Shown: positions 35,928 to 47,979 of the stretch, piece by piece | Layout: each line of letters opens with the position of its first letter | Numbering within the stretch: the stretch's first letter is position 1 | Assembly: GCA_000149265.1 (NCBI GenBank) | Contig: CH002711.1 | Location: 554,686 to 618,685 of the forward strand | From: Ciona savignyi | Lineage: Eukaryota; Chordata; Ascidiacea; Phlebobranchia; Cionidae | DNA: 64,000 bases | Direction of reading: 5' to 3' | Made by a program: the position numbers and the translations under genes | Notes under the pieces: generated by a model | The model's database searches: none | Seen by the model: only the letters and a program-made list of their open reading frames with translations | What the model was told of the DNA's origin: nothing

Positions 35928-38900
35928 ATGTGGTACGTAAGATGGAAATTTAATAATTAGTTGTTTCTAAATGCAATGATATTGGAATGTATAAAGATAT
36001 AAGTATTAAGACCCTCTTACAATTTTATAAATTCAGTTACGAAGGTTAAAATGTTTCCAGTTCTATTCTCTCTTTTACCTGATTATTAGACCTATTGCTA
36101 GTTTTTCTGAGATATTTCTTTTTACAGGACCAAACAAATCTTATTTTTCTTCGGTGCAGTTCTCATTTTCAAGTTTAAATTGGCGCAAGCAAGTAAGGGC
36201 ATTATATACCTATATTGCGGTTTATGCAAATTTCTGTTAATTCGTATTTTTGCTGTTCGCCTGTCGTGTTGTTTTTTTCTTGTATTCTTTCTTAATTAAA
36301 TTAAATTCATTTCCAGGTGAATGCGTTGATTTAAACCCGAGGTGCGCAGGTTGGAAAAGCTCGTGCGCAAATGTAGAAGTCCTGCGAACTTTTTGCCCCG
36401 TCACCTGCGGGACTTGTGTATCAGGTATGTTTAACCCATTTATTTAATCATTAGATGCCACACATGTTTGTAATATTCTAAATATTTTTTTGTAAGTTCA
36501 ATGGTTTGCGCGACCGGTTCGTACACACTTGACCATTTAAAATCATACTTACCGACTCACGGGTTTAAAGTTTCACTAGTTTTGGCGTTCATTACACGTG
36601 CTGGTCAGATTAAATTACCCATTGACAAGTTATACTTTCGTTGCTATATTAGCACAATTTGCTTTAAGAAACACGCGTATCATACAGAATTGAATTATCT
36701 CATAACCCCAATCTCGTGTTCAGAACAATGTATGGTGAGAAATGGCGGATGTGATCACATTTGCAACGAATTCTCTGGAAACGTCCAGTGCAGTTGTCGC
36801 CCAGGATTTCAACTAAATGATGACAATAAAACTTGCCAAGGTAATTTTTATTTTAATAATCTGTAAGATTTCAAATCAAGTTATTTATTAAACCGCAGTT
36901 AATTAATCAGGAATATACTTTACGCGATTTATGTTTTTTGGCCGACTTTCAATTGTTAAAATTGGTCAGTTTATTTTTGAGTTGACATAGATGTCCTAGT
37001 AATTTCATTTCATGACCTACGAGCATCCTTTTTAACCCAGTCGACCTGGCTTGGTTTTTAAATCGGTTTTGGTTGAAACGTTCTTATTAACTCGTTGGTT
37101 GAGTCAAACGGCCGCTTCTAACCTATAACCTCCCACACAGATGTTGATGAATGCAGTTTGGCCACCAATCCGTGCGGTGACCTTCCATGTCTCAACAACG
37201 CCGGTTCATTCTCATGCAGACCACGTGACTGTCCCCAAGTCGCCGCTCGTGCGTCTGTTGGAGATGACTCGTCACACGATTGGCCAGCCATGGTAAGTTA
37301 ACGATTTTAGCTTTTTTGTTTTTAAAAATCACCCTAGCCTAGCAATAAATTTAGTGGTCGAAAAAAAATATCTCAAGACCTTGCGTTTATAAAACACAGT
37401 TTAACGAGTTCGATATCAAAAAGATTTAATTCTGTCCAATAACTTGTTATATCCTAAGTCTCATGACAAATTGTGTCATCCAGGCTCAGATAATAGTCAA
37501 CGGCCAACATCGTTGCGGAGCTACCCTGATCACAAACCGATGGCTTTTAACTTCCAGTTTGTGCTTGAATGGGTAAGCAACTATGCAATTTAAACCTCCA
37601 TTGACTTATCCAATATGCCGTTTATGGCATTTTGAAATTAATTTCAAAGTTGTGTAAAATTCCACTTTTTGCAGAGTACACAGACATTCGATAAGTGTTT
37701 ACATGGGTCATGTAAAGAATGCGCTATTCCACAACATCACTGATTCGCCCAACCGAGTCTTAGGAACAGTGAAGCAGGTAAAAAAGAGTCCGTTTAAACT
37801 CAATAAAAAATTTCGGCCAAGTAAACAATAATATCTCATTTTTCAGTTAAGTTAATTTTAAGTTAACGATTTTTTTAAGTTAACAAATACGTGACTGTAA
37901 CGCTAAGAATGCTATTACGTTATAATTTATGCTGAAATGTTAACTTTTCTTCCAGTTTTTTATCCACGAACTGGCCGACAGCTACAACAACTCTGTCGCA
38001 CTTATTGAGCTGAACGATAGGGTTTCCTTCAACAATTATATTCAACCCACCTGTCTGCCTAATGGCGCCCAACCACGTGATGGTGTCAAGTGCTGGGGAA
38101 CTGGTTTCGGATTTCCGGGTAAAAACTAGTTGTGTACATTCGCGTGGCATCATGGTTAACGTAACCGATACATATACCAAATTGCATGATTAAACTTACT
38201 TAGTGACAAGCCCACCATGGGTTTGAAGGCGAACCTGGTAAAAAAGTGTTCAGCCAGTAGGGCACTCCGATGTTTACTGCGGAGTTGAAAAAACTAAATA
38301 TAATTCGGCAAAAGACAGTCTGGTTACCAAGTCTGTTTTTCTTTATTAGTTAATCTTTTACTTTTTTAGTCTGGCTCGGAGTCTTAAATCTTCAACGATC
38401 TGTTTATCGTTCGAACAGTTTGAATAATTTGTGCTTTTGATGCAGATGAGACCAGTGTGCGCCCGTCTACACTTCTGAAAGAAGTCGACATTCCCATTGT
38501 TAGCATAGATGAGTGCAGACGATCGTACGCCGACACACCGTACACTGTGGACAGGAACACTATGCAATGCGCCGGCTACAGAGAAGGCGGAAGGGACCTT
38601 TGCTTTGGTAAGTTTGTATTATCAAACCTTGCGTGATAACTTATCGAGGTTATGATTATCATTTCCCAACAATAATTGAAAATAAATCTTCTGCCCAATC
38701 TTACCTTGTAAACTAGCTTTGTACAATGTTGTAACTTTTAAATCGTTCTTTAGGTGATCTTGGTGGTCCATTGATGTGTCAACGAGAGAGCAAATGCGAG
38801 CTCTACATCTCCGGCATCACCCAGTTCGGCCGCGGTTGTGGGCGTCCTGGGAACTTCGGGGCTTACACCAACGTCGGCTTTTACGAACAATGGATTCGAG

Positions 38901-38935
38901 AAAAACTTGGAGCCGATTCCACCGACTTGTGTTAA
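35928..38935 (+). CDS. Secreted ShKT-EGF-EGF-trypsin-fold pseudoprotease
   Basis: Ten exons, 381 residues: 35928-35932, 36128-36192, 36317-36424, 36724-36840, 37141-37292, 37484-37572, 37675-37777, 37956-38118, 38446-38607, 38754-38935 (TAA). The first exon gives only ATG TG; joined to the second it yields a signal peptide beginning MWTKQILFFFGAVLIF. Next come an ShKT domain (SECVDLNPRCAGW to CGTC), an EGF (EQCMVRNGGCDHIC) and a partial EGF-CA (DVDECSLATNPCG). The trypsin fold follows, but the catalytic His is Leu (LLTSSLC for TAAHC), the Asp is Ser (NSVALIEL for DIALL) and the Ser is Leu (FGDLGGPL for GDSGG). The RIVGG activation site reads RASVGD. The S1-pocket Asp (RDLC) and structural Cys remain. 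A binding or regulatory role is inferred. Confidence 0.93.
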
Positions 38936-39080
38936 ATTTTTTAACAAGACCAATTTCTATTTTTATACATTACATTTGATACACGCATTTTTTATATTTG
39001 TGTAGACGATTTGTATTGTTCGTCATTATTCTTTGTAACTTTGTAGAAACACCTCATCTTTCTCTACACGATTTTATATT

Positions 39081-39086
39081 AATAAA
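39081..39086 (+). terminator. Polyadenylation signal AATAAA of the pseudoprotease gene
   Basis: AATAAA 146 bases after the TAA stop. The convergent ALDH gene's own signal begins about 480 bases further on. Confidence 0.7.
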
Positions 39087-39566
39087 CGAAGCATAGACTT
39101 TTAATTTTGATTCAGTAACTTTGGGGGGTTTCCCGTTATATCGTCGGAGTACTTAATTTTGGATTAAGTTCAAGGTTAGGGCGTTGACATTTTGGCCGCA
39201 AGGATTTAATTCTGATTAGATCGCCAACCAAAATCAGTAATCTGAGTCAATAGCGTCTACTGTTCTCAGCCTTCCAACGTGTGCGAAGTCATTTTAGCCA
39301 TGTCAATATTTCCATATTTTCTTACTAAGTGTGAAGGTCAGAATATTTGTTGTTTATGTTATTAACTTTCGGATGGAAATAAATATGGTTTGAAATCCAA
39401 TTGCCTAATAGGTTCAGCGGGTTAACTGTTTCTACTTTTCTGATATTTTAAGTATTTGTAATCAATCGTTTTTGGGCAATGTTTTTTACCTGGTCATAAA
39501 ATGTTTTAAATAAAAGTTCGGATCACTCGGACTACATAAATCGCAACATATAAATACAGTTTTAGT
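39087..39566. other. Convergent intergenic spacer
   Basis: About 480 bases between the 3' ends of two tail-to-tail genes. No open frame, repeat or structure that I can support. Confidence 0.6.
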
Positions 39567-39572
39567 TTTATT
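39567..39572 (-). terminator. Polyadenylation signal of the ALDH gene (AATAAA on minus strand)
   Basis: TTTATT on the plus strand, about 250 bases beyond the TGA stop of the ALDH gene. It is a likely but not unique candidate in AT-rich sequence. Confidence 0.45.
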
Positions 39573-39817
39573 TACAGCATATAAATATTGCGCCTGTAAA
39601 AAAGTGTACCTACAGACACACTGAAAAGGCACGATTAAAATGGCAAACAAGTAAAAATGTATAAGCAAGTGTACAGTATGTAAATTGCTAAGTCACTAAG
39701 TGATTGTTGATCAAAGAGTATTAGAAAGTAGCAAAAGATTCAATAAAAACATAAAGGAAATCTAGTAAAGGTGTTTCTTTGGCGCGCTAGCAAATGTTTT
39801 TTTTGTTTGATGTTGTT

Positions 39818-42800
39818 TCAGTTGGGAATCTTCGGGGTGCTGTACTGGACAGTAGCGCTTGGTTGTATTGAAATGTTCTGCAGTTGGGGGAGCTTCAGGG
39901 TTATCGTCTTTATGTCGGAAAATTCACGCAAACCTTCTTCGCCCCTAATACGGGAGGTAAAAACAAATGGTCAAAATTGTAGTAATACATGGTAAAAATC
40001 CCGATAGGCTACACTTGAAATAAAAGACTTGTTAACCGTCGCATGTTAGATACTATAAGAGGTAAAAAAGGGTCAAAATTGTAGTAATACTAAGATCTCT
40101 ATGTGATGACGACTATCTAAGCACGACGCAATCTCTCTTCTTGATCTGTTTCTATCCTGACAAACATATAATAAAGGACTTTTTAAGCGTCGTGTGTTGG
40201 AAACTACAAAAATAATAGAAAAATGTACACTTCACAAAAAATCGCGATATACACAACTAATTTTCAGCAACAAGAAATTAATATGTGGCGAGTTTTTCAG
40301 AAAATTGATGCGCGATCGTTTTAAAAAAAACACTGTATAAGTCACTCGCGCTAACTTTTCAGCCTCATAATTAAACATGATATTCCTTATGAAGTTGTAA
40401 GATATATAGTGTGACCAAAAAACATGAAGTTACAATTTGATTTTTACATTAATAAAAAAACGGTAAGAAAAAAAAAGAAAAAAGTTTTTCAATAAATTAG
40501 TTAAGATGTAAATTCTTATTCTGGCTCCATGTATTTTGGTCATACTGTCTTACAGCTAAAAGCATTTTGCTTTAAAGTTTGTATAACCAATTTTACGGTT
40601 AGCGCGACTGACTCACAGTCTGTGGTAATTTAAAGAGAATCTGGTGAGGACCCAATATTCACTAGTTTGAAACCAGTTGCGGTAAAAATGACTCATGGAA
40701 AAGTGGGTACCGTCAATGTGATGATTAAACATCATATGACCGCAGCAGCCACTATACTACCGCGAACCATACACATAATATTTAGCAGAATTTCGCATTG
40801 CAATAATTAACTTACATTTCTTTTCCTTTTCCTGACATTTTGAATCCGCCAAAGGGGCTTTGCACGGCAAATGCGTTGTAACAGTTCACCCTGAAATTAA
40901 AAACAATTTCATTGCCAATCTAGAATAGTCAAGGTTGCTGTGGTATGCTAAATGTTATGTGACAGGTTTGATAAAGTCGAAAATCGGACTAAATAAATGT
41001 TAGACATAAAACCCGAATGGAAAAAGAAAATTTAGGGAAAACAGTATAAGCCTCCACTCTTCTCTGTTAGTTTAAAGTGGTTTAATAGATTTTACTGTAA
41101 ATATAAGTGTTGTGGTTTAACAGATTTTACTGTAAATATAACAGTCCTAGCTATGGCTTGGAAAATCGACGTTGTGATGTGATATTCTAACAAGTGCCCC
41201 AATTTCAGAACCTATTTTGGTTCCTATCAGGAGCTAAACATCGATGCCTATTCTATCCGAATATGTCAGTTTAAACTTACCACACGGTCCCAGATTCTAG
41301 AGCCTTAGCCATTTCCAATGCTAACGAAACATCCTTGGTAAAGATACCGGCAGCCAAGCCGTACTGCGTGTTATTGGCGCGTTGGACGACCTCTTCTATG
41401 GTCTTGAACTTGAGTATGCACTGAACCGGGCCAAAGATCTGTAATTACCATACAAAATATTTAAAGCAAAGTACAAAAGGTGAAGCTTAGGATTTGGACA
41501 TTAAAGAAATGCATTTATCTACTTGGCAAATTCATCACTTTAAACTGGTTCATTGCTTTATAGTATGCTAACAATGTTGATAATGATCGGCTAGGACCAT
41601 TTAAGCTTAAAGCCCGTATAATTACGGTGACAAACACCCAGTTGACTTAGTTGATACGACATTCTTGGGGTTTTGTGTCCTAAGCACAAAGTTAGTACAA
41701 GTCACAAAACTGCTAAAAATGCTACCTCTTCTTTAGCGATTTTCATTGAGTCTTCGACTGCGGAAAACACAGTTGGCTGCATGAAGTAACCTGCGGTGCC
41801 GTGTCGACTGCCTCCGCATTCCAACTTGGCTCCTTCTTCGACCCCTGACTTCACGTAGTTCAATATGGAATTCAATTGTTTTTCGCTGATCTGGAGATTA
41901 CAAATAACTATGTTTTAGAATAGGGTGATATCGATCGGTCAGTTCCCACAAAGATGTAACTTGGACCAGTTGGAGTATAGGTTTCAGTTTACCTTCTAAA
42001 TTGTAACCTATAGTCTAACGGCGCGTACAATGTGAAAAGAAGCTCGAGACATATACCGTACCACACACACACAATTATAGCTTAACCTTTTGGAACATTG
42101 TTGCATGGATAGGTTAGCTTAAAACGGTTATAAGACAAGGACACCTAGTTAACTTGTACGGACTAAGTGAATTTATTAAGTTGTATTAACGCTGGAAGAA
42201 CGGCTCAATCATAGGTAATATGAAGATTGCCCGTCTGGTAGCGATCCATTCACAAGAATGGAACATGAAGATCCTGTATTGTGGCGCGCTTACCTGTGGT
42301 CCTTGCTCGGAGTGTAGCTGGAATGGATCTGCAACAATTCTTCTCTTTGCTCTCGCAACGCTTCTGGCGACGAACTCTTCGTAAATATCTTCATGGACGA
42401 AAGTTCGAGAAGCCGCCGTGCACATCTGGCCCTGGTTCATGAAAGTGGCTTGGTGGGCGTGTTCAACGGCGTAGTCAACTGCGAACAAATGCATCCAAAT
42501 ATAAAGTCTCCAAGGCAAGAAAATAATGTACAAATCACAGGTCCTGTTAGAATACGATACGAGTAAGGTAAACAGATCGGAAACACATGCCCACTCTCGG
42601 GTTACTAGCTATTGGACTGTCGTCATAAAAGAGTTTCTGTTCGACCCAATAATCCGTTGGGTTTAAATATTTTGCAATTTCAGAAAAACGATGATTGTAA
42701 ACAGTATTAGATATACAAATCGGTCACCTTAACCATTCGCCATATGCAACCGCTTAGTTATCAATAGTAAATTCTATAGTTTTGCGTAATATACTACAAA

Positions 42801-45800
42801 CTTACGATCTGTGTCAGCGAACACGATATTCGGACAGTTCCCAGATAGTTCAAGGGTTAGTCTCTTCAAATTGGTTTTAGCTGAGGCCTCCTCAATTTTG
42901 CGACCAACCTTAAATAATCAAACAAATGTTGTTAAAATATTGATAAACTAGATGACATATAGGTTTAAAAAAAACGAATATAGCCCACTGTGGAAAACTT
43001 GTTTGTCGTAATTTGAATAAAAGGTTAAGCGAGTGCATCGTAGATAAGTGTATATCCCGCAGTCTCTCGTGCCAAATTACCAGTTTCAACTCACCGCGAT
43101 AGATCCTGTGAACGAGACTTTATTTACGGAGGCATGGGCGGCAATAGCAGCTCCAGCCTCGGCCCCGCCTGGCACCACGTTGAACACGCCTTCAGGAAAG
43201 CCTGCTTCTTTCGCCAGTGATGCCACGTACAGAGCAGTAAGAGGAGTCTGCTCGTTCGGCTTGATAACTACAGTGTTGCCGCAACAAAGCGCAGGTCCTA
43301 TCTTCATGCACAGCGATATGAGAGGCACGTTCCACTGCAGAGGGAGCTTGATTAATATGGAGCTAAATATCAAGTAGCCTACAATTATTTACAAAGCATG
43401 TTTACATAGTTTTTGTTTTATAATACGTTACACACATACGCTATTAAAAAATAAAGGAATTGTAACAGAAACTGTAAGGAAACTATGCTTAATCTTAGTA
43501 TTTGCGTACCAGTTGGAATTTACTGAAATCGCAGAACACACTTTAAAATCGTTTCTAACCTTTTTTTAATACTTAAAGGTAACAAAGCATGCTTACTGGT
43601 AAAATGAGGCCGCAGACGCCAGCAGGTTGGACCAATGTATAACTGAGGTAATCTCCATCAACAGGAACAGTCTTTCCATGCATTTTGTCGGTCCAACCAG
43701 CGTAGTATCGAAGTAATTTGGACACTCCTGTGTCCATAAAGAATGAATGTGTGTATGGCTTTCCGCAGTCCAGAGACTCCAACACCTAAATGAAATCTTT
43801 CTTATTCATTCGGTATTTTTTCGTCTTAAAATTGAGAAGTAAAGCATTTATAAACCTGTATACAAAGAACCCTGTTGATTCAATATACATACAGGGTGGA
43901 GTGCAAAGTATAGGGTACATACAAAGCTATGTGAGAACAAGGCTTTTACAGCCAAAATTGATTTTTTTGGGTCTAAAGATTTGCATTTATGCATGTTTGT
44001 AAGATGTGTCAATACGATTGTTGTAATTTGTGGATGTGTATCCTTCAACAAACGTGCTGGTGTGGCATCAGGAGTTAGATGTTAGACAAGATATGAAGCT
44101 GGGCCGCTTTTGAAGTATGTAAATCAGAGGATGGGATCGTTTCCCGATCTTCCCACACTCATTAGACGTACACTGATGCGAAGGAGATAGCCGTTATGTC
44201 AAGCAACATAACTAGGCCATTAGGAGGCAACCCTCACCGCAAGATAGCATTTGTTTGCGTCGATTAGATCAGCTAGCTTGTTGATGAGTACACCTCTATC
44301 TGACGCGTCCATACGTCTCCATTTCGATGATGGGTGAAACGCTTTGCTCGCTGCTGCCACCGCGCGGTCCACGTCAGCCTGAAAACGCAGTAAGCAAATG
44401 AGTTGTATTTATTTCAAAATCTAACCAAATTATGTGAAAATTTCCTTGGATTATCAGTTACGTCTTACAAAAGAAATTCAGCAAAAGTAAAACGCTGCAC
44501 AAAATTTCGTTACAACAGAGTGACACAAGACTTGATTTTTTTAAGGCATCACTTGCTGCTAAGTTTGTATAATACAAGGTAGACTAATCGTATTCCCTTA
44601 TCAAGGCAAAAAAACGGGTAATCGGTGCTTCAAAAAAACAACAAATAAGTTATTTTGCGTGAACTTACCTTTCCACCGTTGGCAACTTGGGTGATGACAT
44701 TCTCAGTTGCCGGGTTGATATCGTCAATCACAGCACCATCTACCGCGTCCATCCATTCGTTTGCAATGAATATCTAAAAAAATTCTTTTTTGTTAAGGTA
44801 TTCTTATTTTAATACATGTCTGTTTTTTTTGTATTTTAAGCAAATTAAACGTGATAGTTTAAATCCAAATTGCGCTTTTACCACGGTCTTTTCATTAGGT
44901 TACTCTGTGTCTATTGTTAATCATTATTTTGCATTTTTATGGATGTTTTAACGAACGACCTAAATTCGTTGAATCTTGGTGGCTACGTCCGTTTAGCCCA
45001 GAATTTGGTCAAGAACACAATCTAGCTAAATCCCCTCTGAACTGGTTAGCGACCCTTATATTTGTGCCATACATTAAAAATAACAATCTTACTGTCTTGA
45101 TGTACCCAGGCAATGCAAAATATTTATCAATATATGCCTAATTAAAGTGGCACACGACATTCGAATAAAATTATAATCTTGGTTAACATAAATAGAACAT
45201 AAAGTGCGTATTTTGACGCAATTACTGAAAAAGCGCTTCGAAGCGCATCATTTTAATATCATCTTATCATCAAATAGCTCGAAAATCGTAACTTTCATTA
45301 AGGCGAGTCAAGGTGCATAGAGAGCTGCATTCGAAATATGATAGCGCTCAATGCCATGATCTTATCGCTGCGGTATGTAAATACGGGCTAGCTGCTAGAC
45401 CGCGGCGGCGAAACGGGCTCATAAAAGTCGACTGAAAAATGGATAAAAGTATAAATTGCGCCGATCATGCCCCGAATGACGTGGGACGACAGGAAAGATG
45501 AAAAGATTGAAAAAATAAGCTCAATTTGCTCGACTTTCGCCTTGATCCTTGATAAGAAAGGATGGATCGGCTCCGTCTCCGAAACAATTTTCGGTTTATC
45601 CCCAAACCATGTTGTTTATACTTGTCGCACTCGCCGAGCTAACCGGATTTTACACAAAAGGTGAAATTTAAAGAGCGGCGAAAAACAGAAGAGTTAAGTG
45701 CTGTTATCTGGTCGCGGAACAATTTGAGAAAGTTGCAGCACACCACTGGCTGTTTTAATTTGATACAGATATTGAGTGGGGGCATGTTCATGGTATATTA

Positions 45801-47539
45801 ATGTCGTATTTACACGATTTTATTAATTTATGGCTGGTGCTGTTTAATTCATAAATTGACACCATTTTTCAACTATGCATTCCGTATCTATCGGGCATGC
45901 AGTTGCGGCATTGCGTGCGATGGCTTAGCCCAAAGTGCTGCTGGCTATGCGCACACCAGGTAATCACAATCGCCAGCGGTTTCGGAAATCTCGAAAAGTT
46001 GCATAACATCGTCAGAAATTACGACGCCGGAAAAAAACCTCAGGTTTAGCGGAGATGAAATCTAATCACGGAGCAAACCACGGGCGCTACTTAACGCGAC
46101 CACCGTTGATTATTATGCCTGCATGCGATACCAGCACTCCGCGGAAGTCCGTTGTTTGATGAAAATTGGTTTATGCGGATCCTGCTTACTGTGTACGATC
46201 TATCCGCCGTGCGGTCACATTGGATACATTTTTTACCGGTCATGATTTCGATCTAGTGATTTCTGGGTCGCCAGTCTTAAGATAAAATGAGCAAACAGCC
46301 TATTATTGACCGGGGACCATACACCGTCTATTTATTTTACCAATTAAAAACGCGCCAAACTAAAAAAATTGATTCTGTAGTGGAGCCAAGTCGACCAATA
46401 ATTGGACTTAATTTTATCGGTAAATTCTAAGCGGAAATTTGCAACAAAAACAAACTGCAGCATCAGCAGGTTGATACATACAGCGATGTTTAAACGTAAA
46501 AGACCTCATATATTTGCAATGTGAGCAACCCATAAGTTAATGGCTAATCGGAATGACTTGGCCTGATTTCACACGGAATTTAAATAGTGGCTCACCGCCT
46601 TATCGCCAACTGCGCAAATATGCATGGATTCGACAATTTGAGTCATGTATACCTTTAACCAATTTAACATTGGTGAGTTAACCCAAAATAATGTATCCAA
46701 AACACTACTTTCGAGCGCCGAATGTTAATGGGATAGCTTTTTCCGAAAGCTCTTACTACGCTTAAACAGAACTGTTTTGGCCCATGGTATGTTGCTTACA
46801 TGGTATCTTGTATATAAGCAAGCAGTGAAAACAAATCGAATAACTTGTCCTCGTTTTTAACAGTATAACATGATGCGTGTTGTGGAATTGGCCAAGGTTT
46901 AGAATTGATGCCACGCGTGAATATTCGCATTATATATCTTTTGTTAGGCTTTAGTGATCCGTGAACTGAACGTCAAACATTTCCTCATTGAAAACGAATT
47001 TGCAACAGTAACGAAAGATAGTGTTTCTTAGTATTTATCCGGGTTGTCGGGCGAAATACTTACAGGGGCTCAGGTAAGCTTAACACCAAAATAGAAATTA
47101 TTGAGCCGTTTTGGAATGTAGTTTTGGCTTTGACTATTGATCGTTATCAAAAATAGACTCTATTTTCCACATTTTACTTTGAATTACAAGTAAAGTTGAT
47201 TAACAGGAATCAACCAACCTACTTATATAGAATACGGCATTAAAAACCCAGTTGTACAATGTGCATATATTTTATCTAAAACTAATCGCCATCAGTGATA
47301 TCCCAATCAGTTTAAACTATTTCAATAAGATTCGAATTGCGTTTGGATTTTAAATTCAAATTATTCGAGTTCTGAAACTTATTTTTTAATAAGACTTTTA
47401 TTTAAGTCCTTACCTTGTTGTACTTGATCTCGAGAGCAGGGTTTGGGGGCGGGATCGGCCACGGGATGCACGACACCGGGTCCTTGTTGCTCCCTACCAC
47501 GTCGGATGCTGCTGGTGCCGGTGATACTGCTGAAGACAT
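39818..47539 (-). CDS. Aldehyde dehydrogenase, ALDH1/ALDH1A type
   Basis: Eleven exons, 537 residues: 47414-47539 (ATG at 47539), 44669-44773, 44238-44378, 43597-43785, 43095-43334, 42806-42908, 42294-42478, 41726-41890, 41281-41438, 40816-40890, 39818-39944 (TGA). It oxidises aldehydes with NAD(P)+. Visible signatures: LEIKYNKIFIANEW; the coenzyme-site Lys in [31 protein letters not shown]; the general-base Glu in [16 protein letters not shown]; catalytic Cys in [38 protein letters not shown]. The pattern ([30 protein letters not shown]) is ALDH1A-like, so retinaldehyde is a possible substrate, unproven. About 30 extra residues at the start, Pro/Ala-rich and without Arg, argue against a mitochondrial presequence; the C-terminus is about 15-20 longer than usual. 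Intron 1 is 2.6 kb. Confidence 0.95.
44774..47413 (-). other. Large first intron of the ALDH gene
   Basis: A 2.6-kb intron while the other introns of the gene are 290-870 bases. No exon with coding character and no good repeat was found in it. First introns of this size often hold enhancers; that is inference only. Confidence 0.6.
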
Positions 47540-47969
47540 CTTTGCAATATTACGTTCAGGAAGTAACAAATTATCAGTTGGGTTTAGGAATTTTCCTTAT
47601 CCTTTATTGCTGTTAAAGAATATTCAATAATAAAACTAGTCAACTTATTCTGTAAATATCGAACTTTGTCTGCGCGTTTCTTTCCAACTCGAAGCAACTT
47701 CACTAGTACTAGCGCTACTATCAGGCGAAAGAATTTGCCTCCCGGTAAACTTAAAACGAAAAACTAAATAAAACTTATCAGGAAAATTATATTTTCCGAT
47801 AAACTCCTTGGATAATGAGCTGTATCCGCGATCTCGGTAACATTCTCATCTAATTTACTTTCCCAGCATTAAGGGATTTTCAAAGCCACCAATTTTCTTT
47901 TTCGGTAAGTCTTGCTGCGTTGACCTTTGTTGCGATTAGAATATGAAGTGTCTTGGCTAAATCCAGCCC

Positions 47970-47976
47970 TATATAT
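47970..47976 (-). promoter_or_regulatory. Possible TATA-like promoter of the ALDH gene
   Basis: The minus strand reads CCGCATATATAGGG here, about 430 bases before the start codon. It is the most TATA-like site in this stretch, but AT-rich chance matches are common. Confidence 0.25.
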
Positions 47977-47979
47977 GCG

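Noticed and set aside
47916..47930. Retinoic acid response element near the ALDH gene
   Set aside because: Only one AGGTCA-type half site (TGACCTTTG) without a properly spaced partner.
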